Source of the DNA: Geomonas oryzisoli
Lineage (GTDB): Bacteria; Desulfobacterota; Desulfuromonadia; Geobacterales; Geobacteraceae
NCBI RefSeq assembly: GCF_018986915.1
Contig: NZ_CP076723.1
Location: 1-64,000 of the forward strand
DNA length: 64,000 nt
Direction of reading: 5' to 3'
Shown: one piece after another, positions 1-8,754 of the stretch
Layout: each line of letters opens with the position of its first letter
How positions within the stretch are numbered: the stretch's first letter is position 1
Position numbers and translations under genes: made by a program
Notes under the pieces: generated by a model
What the model saw: the letters and a program-made list of their open reading frames with translations, nothing else
Told to the model about the DNA's origin: nothing
The model's database searches: none

Positions 1-233
1 TGGCCATCGACCCGCACGTTGCGCAGCGCGTCCTGGCCGCCATCCGCAGGCAAGCCGAGCAGTTCGACGCCATCGGCGCGCTCCCGGTCCTGATGGCTTC
101 CCCCTCCATCCGCCGTCACGTGAAGAAACTCACCGAACGGTTCATGCCCAACCTGGCGGTCATCTCGCACAACGAGATCCCGCCCAACATAAAAATCCAA
201 TCCTTAGGCGTGGTGGTGATCAATGCTAGTTAA
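1..233 (+). CDS. flhA: Flagellar export apparatus protein FlhA, C-terminal end (partial)
   Basis: The open frame enters from the left edge (in frame from base 3) and stops at 231-233. Its last ~76 residues, including IDPHVAQRV, SPSIRRHVKKL and the ending with NEIPPNIKIQSLGVV, match the conserved cytoplasmic tail of FlhA, the integral-membrane gate of the flagellar type III export machine. The family is about 690 aa, so roughly 90% lies outside the window. The stop overlaps the flhF start by 11 bases, indicating translational coupling. Identification rests on the tail motif and on flhF following it. Confidence 0.9.
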   Translation, partial: AIDPHVAQRVLAAIRRQAEQFDAIGALPVLMASPSIRRHVKKLTERFMPNLAVISHNEIPPNIKIQSLGVVVINAS

Positions 234-1656
234 AACATTTCAAGCAGGCGAGATGTCGGAAGCTCTCAGGATGGTTAAGGCCGAGATGGGTCTGGACGCG
301 ATGATCCTCTCCTCCAAGAAGGAGCGCAAGAAGGGTATCCTCGGCTTCTTCTCCAAACCGTACTACGAGGTGACCGCGGCCCTGGAACCCAGGCCGGTCC
401 AGCGCCCCAACCCCTACCGGGAGGAGCCGCCGCCGGCCCCGGAGCGCGAGCTCTCCACCCGCGAGGAGTTCCAGAACTCCATGCTGGGCCCCCTGGCGCG
501 CGAGGTGCGCGAGCTGAAGCAGCGCATCGAGGCGCTCACCAAGAAGGAGGCGCAGCAGGCCGCCCAGCAGGGCGCGCCCCAGTTCCAGGAGCCCCAGCCG
601 GAAGCACCGGCGGTCCCCAGGACCTTCGGCAAGGAAGAGCTGGAAGAGATCAAACAGCTCCTCTACAACGCGGTCTCCGGCACCAAGGAGAAAGCCCCCG
701 AGAAGGGCGCCAAGCCCGTCACCTTCCAACTGGCCGGACAGGCGCTGGAGCAGACCGCTGTGAAGAGCGCGGCCCAGCCGGAACCCCTGGCCTTCCCCCT
801 CCCGGTCGAGCAGCCAAAAACGGCCGCCCCGGCCCTGAAGCTGGTCAAGGACACCGCCAGGGCCAGCGACGAGGAGCGCCTGCTGCAGCAGCTCGCCGAG
901 GAACTGAGGGGTGAGGATGTCGGCCCGCCGGCGGTAGAGACTCTCACCGAGTCGGTGCGTGCCGCCGCCGAGGAGGGTGCCTCGCTGGAGGAGCTCCGCT
1001 CGCTTTTGGCCGAGAACCTGGCGGGCATGGTGAAGTGCTCCGGTTCGCTGCGCATCAAGAAGAACGGGCCGCGCATCGTGGCCGTGGTAGGACCGACCGG
1101 CGTCGGCAAGACCACCACCATCGCCAAGATCGCCGCCATGTACGCCTTGAACCGCCGCGTCTCCGTCGCCATGGTCACCATGGACAACTTCAGGGTGGGC
1201 GCGGTCGAGCAGCTGAAGACCTACGCCAAGATCATGGACCTCCCCCTGGAAGTCGCCGGCAATTCGCAGGAACTCTCCAAGGCGCTGGCCCGTCACTCCG
1301 ACAAGGACCTGATCCTCATCGACACCGCCGGCAGAAGCCCCAAGGACGCCGACCGGCTCGACGAGCTGAAGGGGTACCTCGAGACCCAGACCGGCATCGA
1401 CGTCTACCTCTGCCTTTCGGCCACCACGAGGAGCCGCGAGATCGACGAGATCATCGCAACCTTCGGCACGCTGCCGTTGACCAAGCTCCTCTTCACCAAG
1501 CTCGACGAGAGCCGGACCTTCGGCTGCATCGTCGACACCTGTCTGAAACACAGGATCCCACTTTCTTATTTCAGCACCGGGCAAAAGGTGCCCGAAGACA
1601 TCGAGGTGGCGACCTCCAGAAAGCTCGCCGCCATGGTAGTGCAGGAGTCTAACTGA
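223..1656 (+). CDS. flhF: Flagellar biosynthesis SRP-type GTPase FlhF
   Basis: 477 aa. FlhF is the third SRP GTPase and sets the site of flagellum assembly, often the pole, together with FlhG. The N-terminal ~60 residues (MLVKTFQAGEM, DAMILSSKK) are typical FlhF. A charged, Pro/Gln-rich linker spans about residues 60-200. The NG domain follows, with P-loop GPTGVGKTT near 290, DTAGR near 367 and the guanine-specificity motif TKLDE near 425. The ATG at 223 overlaps the end of flhA. The flhF stop and flhG start share a base (TGATG). Length and motif order are normal for the family. Confidence 0.97.
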   Translation: MLVKTFQAGEMSEALRMVKAEMGLDAMILSSKKERKKGILGFFSKPYYEVTAALEPRPVQRPNPYREEPPPAPERELSTREEFQNSMLGPLAREVRELKQRIEALTKKEAQQAAQQGAPQFQEPQPEAPAVPRTFGKEELEEIKQLLYNAVSGTKEKAPEKGAKPVTFQLAGQALEQTAVKSAAQPEPLAFPLPVEQPKTAAPALKLVKDTARASDEERLLQQLAEELRGEDVGPPAVETLTESVRAAAEEGASLEELRSLLAENLAGMVKCSGSLRIKKNGPRIVAVVGPTGVGKTTTIAKIAAMYALNRRVSVAMVTMDNFRVGAVEQLKTYAKIMDLPLEVAGNSQELSKALARHSDKDLILIDTAGRSPKDADRLDELKGYLETQTGIDVYLCLSATTRSREIDEIIATFGTLPLTKLLFTKLDESRTFGCIVDTCLKHRIPLSYFSTGQKVPEDIEVATSRKLAAMVVQESN

Positions 1657-2570
1657 TGACAATGTCTTGCCTAGCAACAGACCAGGCCGAATCGCTCAGG
1701 AGACTGGCGGGACGTGCCAAGACCGAAGTACCGGACCAGCTCCAGGTGCGCGAGGGGCTCAGGGTGATCTCGGTCACCAGCGGCAAAGGCGGGGTCGGCA
1801 AGACCTCGGTGGTGGTGAACCTGGCCGCGTCGCTCGCCGCCAAGGGGCAGCGGGTCCTGATCGTGGACTCCAACCCCGGCGTCGGCGACATCTGCCTGCG
1901 CCTGGGTAAGGACGCGCCCTACCGCATGGGGCAGGTGCTCTCCGGCGACATCGCCCTGCAGGACACGGTGGTGGAACTGGGAGGGGGTGTGAGCGTGCTT
2001 CCTGCCGGGATGGAGGTGCAGCAGTACAGCGCCCTCTCCCCCTGGGAGCGCAGCGCGCTCTTAAAGGCGATGCTCCGGTTGCAGAACGATTTCGACTACT
2101 TCCTGATCGACACCGGTTCCGGGATCGCGGCCAACCTGACCGGCTTCGCTTCCCTCGCCCGTGAGATCATGCTGGTGGTTACCCCCGAGCCGACCTCGAT
2201 CACCGATGCGTACGCGCTGATCAAGATGCTCTCCGGCCGCGACAGTTCGTTCCGTTTCCGGCTCCTGATCAATATGTGCCGCGACAACCAGGAGGGGGAA
2301 ACACTCTTTTCGAAGTTGGCCGCAATTACGGGCCGCTTTTTGCAAGTAGAGTTTGACCACGCGGGAACGATCCTGCACGACGAGCTCCTGGTGGAAAGTG
2401 TGAGGCGTCGCGGGGCTTTATACCGACTCTTCCCGGAAGCCAAGGCGTCGACGGGATTCAAAAAATTGGCACACAAAATCAATGCGGAGCGGACGGCCGG
2501 CGCAGGGGCCATGCCGGTAGCTTCGGTGGCATCCAGCACGATGTGGAGGAACCATGAATTGTCTTCTTAA
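1656..2570 (+). CDS. flhG: MinD-like ATPase FlhG (FleN), flagellar number regulator
   Basis: 304 aa. FlhG is a ParA/MinD-type ATPase that limits flagellar number and works opposite FlhF. The deviant Walker A motif GKGGVGKTS is at about residues 43-51 and the Walker B-like LIDTGSGI is near 150. The second conserved Asp region reads VDSNPGVGD instead of the more common D-A-D-x-G-x-A-N pattern, a mild deviation. The chosen ATG (1656) has GGAG ten bases upstream; an ATG at 1662 is an alternative. The 3' end overlaps fliA by 17 bases. Confidence 0.94.
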   Translation: MTMSCLATDQAESLRRLAGRAKTEVPDQLQVREGLRVISVTSGKGGVGKTSVVVNLAASLAAKGQRVLIVDSNPGVGDICLRLGKDAPYRMGQVLSGDIALQDTVVELGGGVSVLPAGMEVQQYSALSPWERSALLKAMLRLQNDFDYFLIDTGSGIAANLTGFASLAREIMLVVTPEPTSITDAYALIKMLSGRDSSFRFRLLINMCRDNQEGETLFSKLAAITGRFLQVEFDHAGTILHDELLVESVRRRGALYRLFPEAKASTGFKKLAHKINAERTAGAGAMPVASVASSTMWRNHELSS

Positions 2571-3306
2571 GGCGTATGAGCATGAGGCGCAGCGCGGGGT
2601 CCCGATGAGCAGGGACGAACTGGTGGTCAGCCACCTCCCGCTGGTTAAGTTCATTGTCGACCGGATCGCCTCGTCACTCCCCCCGCACCTCGACCGGGAC
2701 GACCTGAGAAGCGCCGCGGTAATCGGCCTGATCTCCGCCGCGGAACGATTCGATCCCAGCCGCGGGGTACAGTTCAAGACCTTCGCCGAGCAGCGCATCC
2801 GGGGCACCATCATGGATGAGCTGCGGGCCCAGGACTGGCTGACCAGGAGCCTCAGGGACAAGTTCAAGAAACTGGAGAAGGAGTTCTCCCAGCTCGAGCA
2901 GCGCCTGGGCAGGAACCCCTCCAGCGACGAGGTGGCCACCGCCATGGGCCTTGAGCTCAAGGACTACTTCCGGCTCCTGGAGGAGATCCATCTCCTCTCC
3001 TTCGTCTCCCTGGACGACGCCTGGCACGACGAGGACGGCGCTCCCTTCGGCCTGCTCGACGTCCTGGAGGACAAGGGTACCGAGAGCCCGCAGAGCCAGC
3101 TGATCGCGCGCCAGACCGTGGAGCGCCTCGCCGAAGCGATCGATTCCCTCCCCGAGAAGGAACGCATCGTGATCACGCTCTACTACTACGAGGAACTGAA
3201 CCTCAAGGAGATCGGCGCCGTGCTCGATCTCACCGAGTCGCGCATCTCGCAGCTGCACAGCCAGGCCATCGTCAGGCTGCGCGGCAAGATGAAGCGCGTG
3301 GCCTAG
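2554..3306 (+). CDS. fliA: RNA polymerase sigma factor for flagellar operons, FliA/WhiG family (sigma-28)
   Basis: 250 aa, the usual length. Region 2 is clear (LVKFIVDRIASSLP, RFDPSRGVQFKTFAEQRIRG), followed by region 3 (LRDKFKKLEKEF) and a region-4 helix-turn-helix (LNLKEIGAVLDLTESRISQ). It transcribes late flagellar genes; candidate target promoters with the sigma-28 pattern are seen at 11230 and 21756. A strong GGAGG sits just before the ATG, which lies inside the flhG coding end. Its antagonist FlgM is encoded downstream in the same cluster at 7940. Confidence 0.97.
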   Translation: MNCLLKAYEHEAQRGVPMSRDELVVSHLPLVKFIVDRIASSLPPHLDRDDLRSAAVIGLISAAERFDPSRGVQFKTFAEQRIRGTIMDELRAQDWLTRSLRDKFKKLEKEFSQLEQRLGRNPSSDEVATAMGLELKDYFRLLEEIHLLSFVSLDDAWHDEDGAPFGLLDVLEDKGTESPQSQLIARQTVERLAEAIDSLPEKERIVITLYYYEELNLKEIGAVLDLTESRISQLHSQAIVRLRGKMKRVA

Positions 3307-3315
3307 GGGGAGAGC

Positions 3316-4032
3316 ATGAACGCAGGGATGTACGCGGCCTTGACCGGCAACCTTTCCGCGCAGCGCAGGCTGGACGTGATCTCCAACAACCTGGCCAACG
3401 CCAGCACCACCGGTTTCAAGGCGGACCAGATCCAGTTCGAGAGTGTGCTGGCCAATGTCAAAAATTCGACACAGGGGCCGGTTTTCAGCAACGACCGTTA
3501 CTCGACCGACTTCTCGGCCGGGTCGCTGCAAAGGACCGACAACGCGCTCGACGTGGCGCTGGAAGGGGACGGCTTCTTCGTGGTGAACACCCCGCAGGGG
3601 ACCGCCTACACCCGCCAGGGGAGCTTCCACCTGAGCGGGAACGGCAGGCTGGTGACCGCGGACGGCTACGAGGTGCAGGGAAGCGGCGGCGCCATCACCG
3701 TTCCCGCCAACGGCAAGGTCGAGATCGGCTCCGGCGGGCAGGTGAGCGTGAACGGCAACGCGGTCGGGACCATCAGCACGGTGGACTTCGCGAAGCCGTA
3801 CGCCCTGAACAAACTGGGCAACGGGCTGTTCCAGCCCGCCGACCCCAACGCCGCGACCACAGCGTCGACCGCCGGGATCAAGCAGGGATACCTGGAGACC
3901 TCCAACGTCAAGGCGGTGGTGGAGATGTCGCGCCTGATCGAGGCGAGCCGCTACTTCGAGATCTGCGCCAAGGCCGTGAAGACCTACGACGACCTGACCG
4001 CCCGCGCCGCAAACGATCTGGGGAAGGTCTAA
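3316..4032 (+). CDS. flgF: Flagellar basal-body rod protein FlgF (proximal rod)
   Basis: 238 aa. The N-terminal rod/hook signature is present (RRLDVISNNLANASTTGFK), as are the central D-x-x-L-E-G-D-G-F-F-V motif (ALEGDGFFVV) and the C-terminal helix (EMSRLIEASRYFEICAKAV). The C-terminus is slightly atypical, with Cys in a position usually Asn or Gln. FlgF is secreted through the export gate and forms the rod with FlgB, FlgC and FlgG. Assigned FlgF rather than FlgG by its order ahead of a clearer FlgG. It starts 9 bases after fliA, preceded by GGGGAGAG. Confidence 0.9.
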   Translation: MNAGMYAALTGNLSAQRRLDVISNNLANASTTGFKADQIQFESVLANVKNSTQGPVFSNDRYSTDFSAGSLQRTDNALDVALEGDGFFVVNTPQGTAYTRQGSFHLSGNGRLVTADGYEVQGSGGAITVPANGKVEIGSGGQVSVNGNAVGTISTVDFAKPYALNKLGNGLFQPADPNAATTASTAGIKQGYLETSNVKAVVEMSRLIEASRYFEICAKAVKTYDDLTARAANDLGKV

Positions 4033-4035
4033 ACC

Positions 4036-4176
4036 CGTTCAACGTTCGACGTTCAACGTTCGACACGCGCGTACCGCTTGGGATCTTCAGCGCGACGGCA
4101 GCAGTTCCACAACCAACGAGAAAGATGACCAGAGGGTCGGCAGCCCAACGTTGAACCTTGAACGTTGAACGTTGAA
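4036..4176 (+). repeat. Inverted heptamer-repeat element in the flgF-flgG gap
   Basis: The 163-base gap holds four 7-base units at 4036-4063 (alternating CGTTCAA and CGTTCGA) and four at 4149-4176 (CGTTGAA, with one CCTTGAA). CGTTGAA is the reverse complement of TTCAACG, so the arms can fold into a long hairpin around an 85-base spacer. A second element of the same design lies at 59664-59753. It is too short and too imperfect to be a CRISPR. It separates flgF from flgG within an otherwise tight operon. Confidence 0.85.
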
Positions 4177-4195
4177 CGGCCGTTAGGAGAAAGAG

Positions 4196-4984
4196 ATGAT
4201 AAGAGCACTTTGGACCGCCGCATCAGGGATGCAGGCTCAGCAGCTCAACATAGACGTGGTGGCCCACAACCTGGCCAACTCCAGCACCACCGGCTTCAAG
4301 AAAAGCCGCGCCGACTTCCAGGACCTCATGTACCAGACCGAGAAGACCACCGGCGCCCCGGCCACCAACACCACCACCATCCCGACCGGCATCCAGGTCG
4401 GCCTCGGTGTCCGCCCCGGCTCGGTGAGCAAGATCTTCACCACCGGCACCATGGTGCACACGGGCAACGAACTGGACGTGGCCATCGAAGGGGACGGCTT
4501 CATCCAGGTGCAGCAGTCCGACGGCACCACCGCCTACACCCGCGCCGGTTCGCTCAAGAAGGACGGGCAGGGGAGGGTGGTCACCCCGGACGGGCAGCCC
4601 ATCGTCCCGGAAATCGTCATCCCAAGTAACGCCACCAGCATCAACATCGGCTCCGACGGTACCGTCTCGGTGCAGCAGGCGGGACAGACGGCCTCCACCA
4701 CGGTGGGGACCATCCAGCTTGCCAACTTCACCAACCCCGCGGGCCTGAACGCCATCGGCAAGAACCTCTTCCTCCCCACCGACTCCTCGGGCAACGCCAC
4801 CACCGGCACCGCCGGTCAGAACGGGCTGGGAACCCTGGAGCAGGGGTACATCGAGCAGAGCAACGTGAGCGTCATGGAGGAGATGGTGAGCATGATCGTC
4901 TCCCAGCGCGCCTACGAGATCAACTCCAAGGCGATCCAGGCCTCGGACGACATGCTGCAGCAGGCCGCTGCGCTGAAGAGGTAA
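4196..4984 (+). CDS. flgG: Flagellar basal-body rod protein FlgG (distal rod)
   Basis: 262 aa, standard FlgG length. It begins [38 protein letters not shown] in type (N-terminal rod domain), carries [13 protein letters not shown] centrally, and ends with the rod C-domain ([31 protein letters not shown]). FlgG forms the distal rod through the P and L rings. A GGAGAAAGAG stretch lies just before the ATG. flgA follows after six bases. Confidence 0.97.
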   Translation: MIRALWTAASGMQAQQLNIDVVAHNLANSSTTGFKKSRADFQDLMYQTEKTTGAPATNTTTIPTGIQVGLGVRPGSVSKIFTTGTMVHTGNELDVAIEGDGFIQVQQSDGTTAYTRAGSLKKDGQGRVVTPDGQPIVPEIVIPSNATSINIGSDGTVSVQQAGQTASTTVGTIQLANFTNPAGLNAIGKNLFLPTDSSGNATTGTAGQNGLGTLEQGYIEQSNVSVMEEMVSMIVSQRAYEINSKAIQASDDMLQQAAALKR

Positions 4985-4990
4985 CTGCTG

Positions 4991-5707
4991 ATGCGCGCGT
5001 TTTTGCTGGCTCTCGCGCTCCTTGCCCTGCCGCTCTCCGGCTTCGCCCAGGCGCTCCCCGCCGCGGTCAACGTGGTGAGCGAGGCGACCGTCAAGGCGGC
5101 CATCAAGGAGTACCTGGTGCAGAAGGCGGCACCCTTGAACGCCGACATCACCGTCAAGAAGATCAACTACCAGGGGGACCTGAAGCTCCCCGCCGGCAAG
5201 GTGACCTTCGACGTGGTGGCCCCGGAGCGCTGGGAAGGGTACGGACCCGCCTCGGTGGCCCTCATGGTGCGGGTCGACGACCAGGTGAAGAAAAATCAGA
5301 CCGTGCTGGTCGAGGTCGAGGCGCTGGCCGAGATGGTGGTGGCCGCACGCCCCCTGGAGCGGGGCGAGGTGCTCTCCGCCTCCGACCTCGCCATCGTGAA
5401 ACGGGACCTGGCCCAGGTGCAGGGACGTTATTTCAACAACATCGACGAGGCGGTGGGACTGAGGGTGAAGAGCACCCTGCGCGCCAACGCCCCGATCAGA
5501 AAGGACAATCTGGAGAAGGTGCCCATCGTCAAGAGCGGGCAGGTGGTGACCATCGTGGCCGAGAACGACGTGGTGCGCATCACCGCGACCGGGCGGGCCA
5601 AGGGGGCCGGCGCCTCGGGCGACCTGATCACGGTGCAGAACCTCTCCTCGCAGAAGGAGATCGCGGCGCGGGTGGTCGACGCGACCACGGTAAAGGTGGA
5701 TTTCTAG
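4991..5707 (+). CDS. flgA: Flagellar P-ring assembly chaperone FlgA
   Basis: 238 aa. The Sec signal peptide (MRAFLLALALLALPLSGFAQA) predicts periplasmic location. The C-terminal half is a SAF/ChapFlgA domain (ARPLERGEVLSASDLAIVKR, then GLRVKSTLRANAPI). FlgA assists FlgI polymerisation around the rod. The gene sits between flgG and flgH, the usual position in this lineage, and its stop directly abuts the flgH ATG. Confidence 0.95.
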   Translation: MRAFLLALALLALPLSGFAQALPAAVNVVSEATVKAAIKEYLVQKAAPLNADITVKKINYQGDLKLPAGKVTFDVVAPERWEGYGPASVALMVRVDDQVKKNQTVLVEVEALAEMVVAARPLERGEVLSASDLAIVKRDLAQVQGRYFNNIDEAVGLRVKSTLRANAPIRKDNLEKVPIVKSGQVVTIVAENDVVRITATGRAKGAGASGDLITVQNLSSQKEIAARVVDATTVKVDF

Positions 5708-6409
5708 ATGGACCGCACGAACAGCAACAGCTTGATTATCCTGAAGGCGGCGGCCCTGTGCCTGCCGCTGTTCTGGCTTTCGGCCTGCGCGCACCAGACC
5801 GCCGAGGTGGTGACTCCCACCTTTGACCAGCAGATCCCGGCGCCGCAGGTGAACTACAACAACGGCTCGCTCTGGCAGGCCTCCTCCACGGGGCTCGCCG
5901 AGGACATGAAGGCGAGAAGGCGCGGCGACATCATCACCGTGGTGATCTCCGAGAACGCCAGCGCCAGCAAGAAGGCCGCCACCGGGACCTCGCGCGACTC
6001 CTCGATCAGCGGCGGCATCCCGAAGCTTTTGGGGCTTGAGAAAACGCCGATCAAGAGCTGGGCCGACCTGGCCAACATGCTGAGCGCAAGCTACGGCTCC
6101 AAGTTCGACGGCGCCGGCTCCACCTCCCGCCAGGAGACCCTGCAGGCGACCATCTCCGCCAAGGTGGTGGACGTGATCCCCAACGGCAACATGCTCATCG
6201 AGGGGAGGCGCAACGTCAGGGTGAACAACGAAGACCAGATCATCGTGCTCACCGGCACCGTGCGCGGACGCGACGTGAGCGCCGACAATACGGTCAACTC
6301 GGCGCTCATCGCCGACGCCAGGATCTCCTATTCCGGCAAAGGGATCATCTCCGACCGCCAGAAACCGGGGTGGCTCATGAACGTACTGGACAAGGTCTGG
6401 CCGTTCTAG
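5708..6409 (+). CDS. flgH: Flagellar L-ring lipoprotein FlgH
   Basis: 233 aa. The N-terminal lipoprotein signal ends in lipobox LSAC, with the lipidated Cys at residue 27. The FlgH core includes SLWQASSTGLAEDMKARRRGDIITVVISENASASK and, near the C-terminus, GTVRGRDVSADNTVNSALIADARISYSGKG in type. It forms the outer-membrane L ring, which confirms a diderm cell. No gap separates it from flgA. Confidence 0.97.
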   Translation: MDRTNSNSLIILKAAALCLPLFWLSACAHQTAEVVTPTFDQQIPAPQVNYNNGSLWQASSTGLAEDMKARRRGDIITVVISENASASKKAATGTSRDSSISGGIPKLLGLEKTPIKSWADLANMLSASYGSKFDGAGSTSRQETLQATISAKVVDVIPNGNMLIEGRRNVRVNNEDQIIVLTGTVRGRDVSADNTVNSALIADARISYSGKGIISDRQKPGWLMNVLDKVWPF

Positions 6410-6479
6410 GCGGCCCCCGCCTGTTCCGGATTTGACGCTTTGGTGTCAATATTCCGACGCGGCGGCCGAAAAGGGTTAG
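6410..6479 (+). promoter_or_regulatory. flgH-flgI gap with a TTGAC-N8-GTCAA inverted repeat
   Basis: The 70-base gap carries a perfect 5+5 inverted repeat at 6432-6449 (TTGAC ... GTCAA, 8-base spacer) in a locally AT-rich stretch. It could be an operator or a small RNA hairpin. No convincing sigma-54 or sigma-28 promoter was found in the gap. Confidence 0.35.
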
Positions 6480-7595
6480 GTGAAACGCTTGAAAATTAAC
6501 ACTATTTCAAAAACGTGCCTCGCACTGCTCATCCTGCTGCTCCTCCCGCAGTTCGCACTGGGGGCGCGCATCAAGGACATCGCCGCCTTCGACGGCGTGC
6601 GCCAGAACCAGCTGATCGGCTACGGCCTCGTGGTCGGCCTGAACGGCACCGGCGACTCGGACCAGACCAAGTTCCCGGTGCAGTCCCTGGTGGGCGCCCT
6701 GGAGCGTCTGGGGCTCACCGTGAACCGCGCCGACATCACGGTGAAGAACGTGGCCGCGGTCATGGTGACCGCCGAGCTCCCCCCCTTCGCCAAGCAGGGG
6801 AACAAGCTGGACGTGCTGGTCTCCTCGATGGGGGACGCCAAGAGCCTCGCCGGCGGCACCCTGATGATGGCGCCCTTGAAGGGGGCGGACGGCCAGGTCT
6901 ACGCGGTCGCCCAGGGGCCGGTCCTCACCAACTCCTTCTCCTACGGGGGGCAGGCCACCACCGCGGTGAAGAACCATCCCACCGCGGGGACCGTCCCCGA
7001 GGGGGCGCTGGTGGAGCGCGAGCTCCCGAACGTGCTGGCCAACCGCCCGGTCCTGAAGCTGAACCTGCACCAGTCCGACTTCACCACCGCCGCCCGCGTC
7101 GCCGCCGCCATCAACGGCCGCTTCCAGGGCGCCGCGTCGCTCACCGATCCGGGGAGCGTGCAGATCGCCATCCCGGGCGAGTACCACAACCGCGTGGTGG
7201 AATTCGTGGCCGACCTGGAGCGTCTCGAGGTGAACCCGGACGTGATGGCCAAGGTGGTCATGAACGAGCGCACCGGCACCATCGTCATGGGCGAGAACGT
7301 GCGCATCTCGACGGTGGCTGTTTCCCACGGCAACCTGACCGTGGTGGTGAAGGAGACCCCGAAGGTCTCCCAGCCGGCACCGTTTGCCAAGACCGGCACC
7401 ACCACCGTGGTCCCCAGGACCGACTTGAAGGTTTCCGAGGAGAAGGTGAACCTCTCGCTGGTGCGGGAGGGGGCCAACCTGGGCGAGGTGGTGCGCGGGC
7501 TCAACACCCTCGGGGTCACCCCCAGGGATCTCCTCGGCATCATGCAGGCCATCAAGGCCGCCGGCGCGCTCAACGCCGAGCTGAGCGTGATGTAG
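6480..7595 (+). CDS. flgI: Flagellar P-ring protein FlgI
   Basis: 371 aa. It starts with GTG at 6480, preceded by GGGTTAG. A Sec signal peptide ends near residue 29 (LLLLPQFALG). Conserved FlgI blocks follow: RIKDIAAFDGVRQNQLIGYGLVVGL, LPPFAKQGNKLDVLVSS and, near the end, LNTLGVTPRDLLGIMQAIKAAGAL. It forms the periplasmic P ring. The region between flgH and flgI is the only sizeable gap in this stretch besides the flgF-flgG gap. Confidence 0.97.
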   Translation: MKRLKINTISKTCLALLILLLLPQFALGARIKDIAAFDGVRQNQLIGYGLVVGLNGTGDSDQTKFPVQSLVGALERLGLTVNRADITVKNVAAVMVTAELPPFAKQGNKLDVLVSSMGDAKSLAGGTLMMAPLKGADGQVYAVAQGPVLTNSFSYGGQATTAVKNHPTAGTVPEGALVERELPNVLANRPVLKLNLHQSDFTTAARVAAAINGRFQGAASLTDPGSVQIAIPGEYHNRVVEFVADLERLEVNPDVMAKVVMNERTGTIVMGENVRISTVAVSHGNLTVVVKETPKVSQPAPFAKTGTTTVVPRTDLKVSEEKVNLSLVREGANLGEVVRGLNTLGVTPRDLLGIMQAIKAAGALNAELSVM

Positions 7596-7608
7596 GCCAG
7601 GAGCTGTC

Positions 7609-7950
7609 ATGGACGTGAAGCCGATACCGGACAACGCGCTTCCGGTCACCGACCTGAAGGTGCAGAAGAGCCGCCAGGAGCAGGACCCGGCGCAGATCAA
7701 GAAGGTGGCGCGCGAGTTCGAGGCGATGTTCGTCGCCATGATGATGAAGTCGATGCGGGATACGGTGGGAAAGGACACCCTGACCGGCGGGGGAAAAGGC
7801 GAAGAGACCTTCCGCTCCCTGCTGGACCAGGAATACGCCAACGCCGCGGTGCAGGGAGGCGGCATAGGACTGGCACAGACCATAGAGAGGGAGCTGTCGC
7901 GTGCTTACGGCACGCCGGCTCCTGCTAAGGGGGTGCGGGATGCGGATTGA
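7609..7950 (+). CDS. flgJ: Rod-assembly protein FlgJ, N-terminal rod domain only
   Basis: 113 aa. It corresponds to the N-terminal FlgJ rod-capping domain (VAREFEAMFVAMMMKSMRDTV, FRSLLDQEYANAAVQGGGIGLAQTIEREL). The C-terminal peptidoglycan hydrolase domain found in enteric FlgJ (about 310 aa) is absent, as in many non-gamma lineages, so a separate lytic enzyme presumably opens the wall. It overlaps the flgM start by 11 bases. Confidence 0.92.
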   Translation: MDVKPIPDNALPVTDLKVQKSRQEQDPAQIKKVAREFEAMFVAMMMKSMRDTVGKDTLTGGGKGEETFRSLLDQEYANAAVQGGGIGLAQTIERELSRAYGTPAPAKGVRDAD

Positions 7951-8242
7951 AGGTTCGGCCTACGTCGTCGACCTGAACCGATCGCAGCAGGTCCGGAACG
8001 AGGCGCAGCAGACGCAGGCAGTCCAGGGGAGCCGTCCGGCCGGGCGGGTGATCCCCTTCGACCGGGTGGAGATCTCTTCCCAGGCGAAGGAACTGCAGAA
8101 ACTCAAGTCCGAGGTGGCGGCCATGCCCGACGTGAGGCTGGACCGGGTGGCGCTGGCCAAGCAGAACCTGCAAAACGGTGCCTACCGGGTGGAGGCGTCG
8201 ACCCTGGCCCAAAAGATGATGGACGCGTACAAGACGCGTTAA
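7940..8242 (+). CDS. flgM: Anti-sigma-28 factor FlgM
   Basis: 100 aa. The C-terminal FliA-binding region is recognisable: DRVEISSQAKELQKLKSEV followed by RLDRVALAKQNLQNGAYRVEASTLAQKMMDAY. FlgM inhibits FliA until it is exported. The ATG at 7940 was preferred to an in-frame ATG at 7901 because AAGGGGGTGCGGG precedes it and the upstream extension (MLTARRLLLRGCG) reads as translated flgJ sequence. It lies upstream of flgN and the junction proteins. Confidence 0.93.
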   Translation: MRIEGSAYVVDLNRSQQVRNEAQQTQAVQGSRPAGRVIPFDRVEISSQAKELQKLKSEVAAMPDVRLDRVALAKQNLQNGAYRVEASTLAQKMMDAYKTR

Positions 8243-8252
8243 GGGGGAATAG

Positions 8253-8753
8253 ATGGACGGTAACGTAGTCGAACTGATAGCGGCCCTGTGCGAGAAGGGG
8301 GTGCTCCTGGACCGGATGCAGGCGCTTTTGCAGGAAGAGCAGGAGTGCATGGCCTCCCTCGACATGGCGAAGATGGAAGAGAACCAGCAGGAGATCACCG
8401 CGGGGATGGAGCGCCTGGCGAGGCTCTCCGACCAGTGCCGTCAGATGATCGCCGCCGTCGGCGCCGACCTCGGCATGCCGGGCAACAGCACGCTGTCGCC
8501 CATCATCGAGCGGCTGGGCGCGCCGGAGCAGCAGGCGCTCAAGGAGGCGCAGCAGTCGGTCACCGGCAACGCCCGGGCGCTGCAGGGTGCGCTCGCGCTG
8601 CACCGAAGGCTCATCGAGGACTCCCTGAACGTGGTGGGGCGCTCGGTCAACTTCTTCAACCGGCTTTTCAATCCCGGGCAGACCTACGGCGGTGCGGGGG
8701 CCTTCGTGAACGCGGGGCGCGGCAGCAGCGGCTTCGTCAGCAAGGAGATCTAG
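8253..8753 (+). CDS. flgN: FlgN-family secretion chaperone for FlgK and FlgL
   Basis: 166 aa, largely helical (LIAALCEKGVLLDRMQALLQEEQECMASLDM; QEITAGMERLARLSDQCRQMI). It is assigned by its helical FlgN-like character and its position between flgM and flgK, where the substrate-specific chaperone is expected. Sequence conservation in this family is weak. Its stop is one base from the flgK ATG. Confidence 0.85.
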   Translation: MDGNVVELIAALCEKGVLLDRMQALLQEEQECMASLDMAKMEENQQEITAGMERLARLSDQCRQMIAAVGADLGMPGNSTLSPIIERLGAPEQQALKEAQQSVTGNARALQGALALHRRLIEDSLNVVGRSVNFFNRLFNPGQTYGGAGAFVNAGRGSSGFVSKEI

Positions 8754-8754
8754 C

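Noticed and set aside
226-1677. Long minus-strand frame opposite flhF
   Set aside because: Shadow of flhF; composition is skewed and no domain is recognisable.
4036-4176. Heptamer arrays as a CRISPR
   Set aside because: Units are 7 bases with no spacers between them and the arms are inverted; no cas genes are present.
6432-6449. TTGAC inverted repeat as a -35 element of a flgI promoter
   Set aside because: No matching -10 or sigma-54/sigma-28 partner was found at a suitable distance; kept only as a possible operator.
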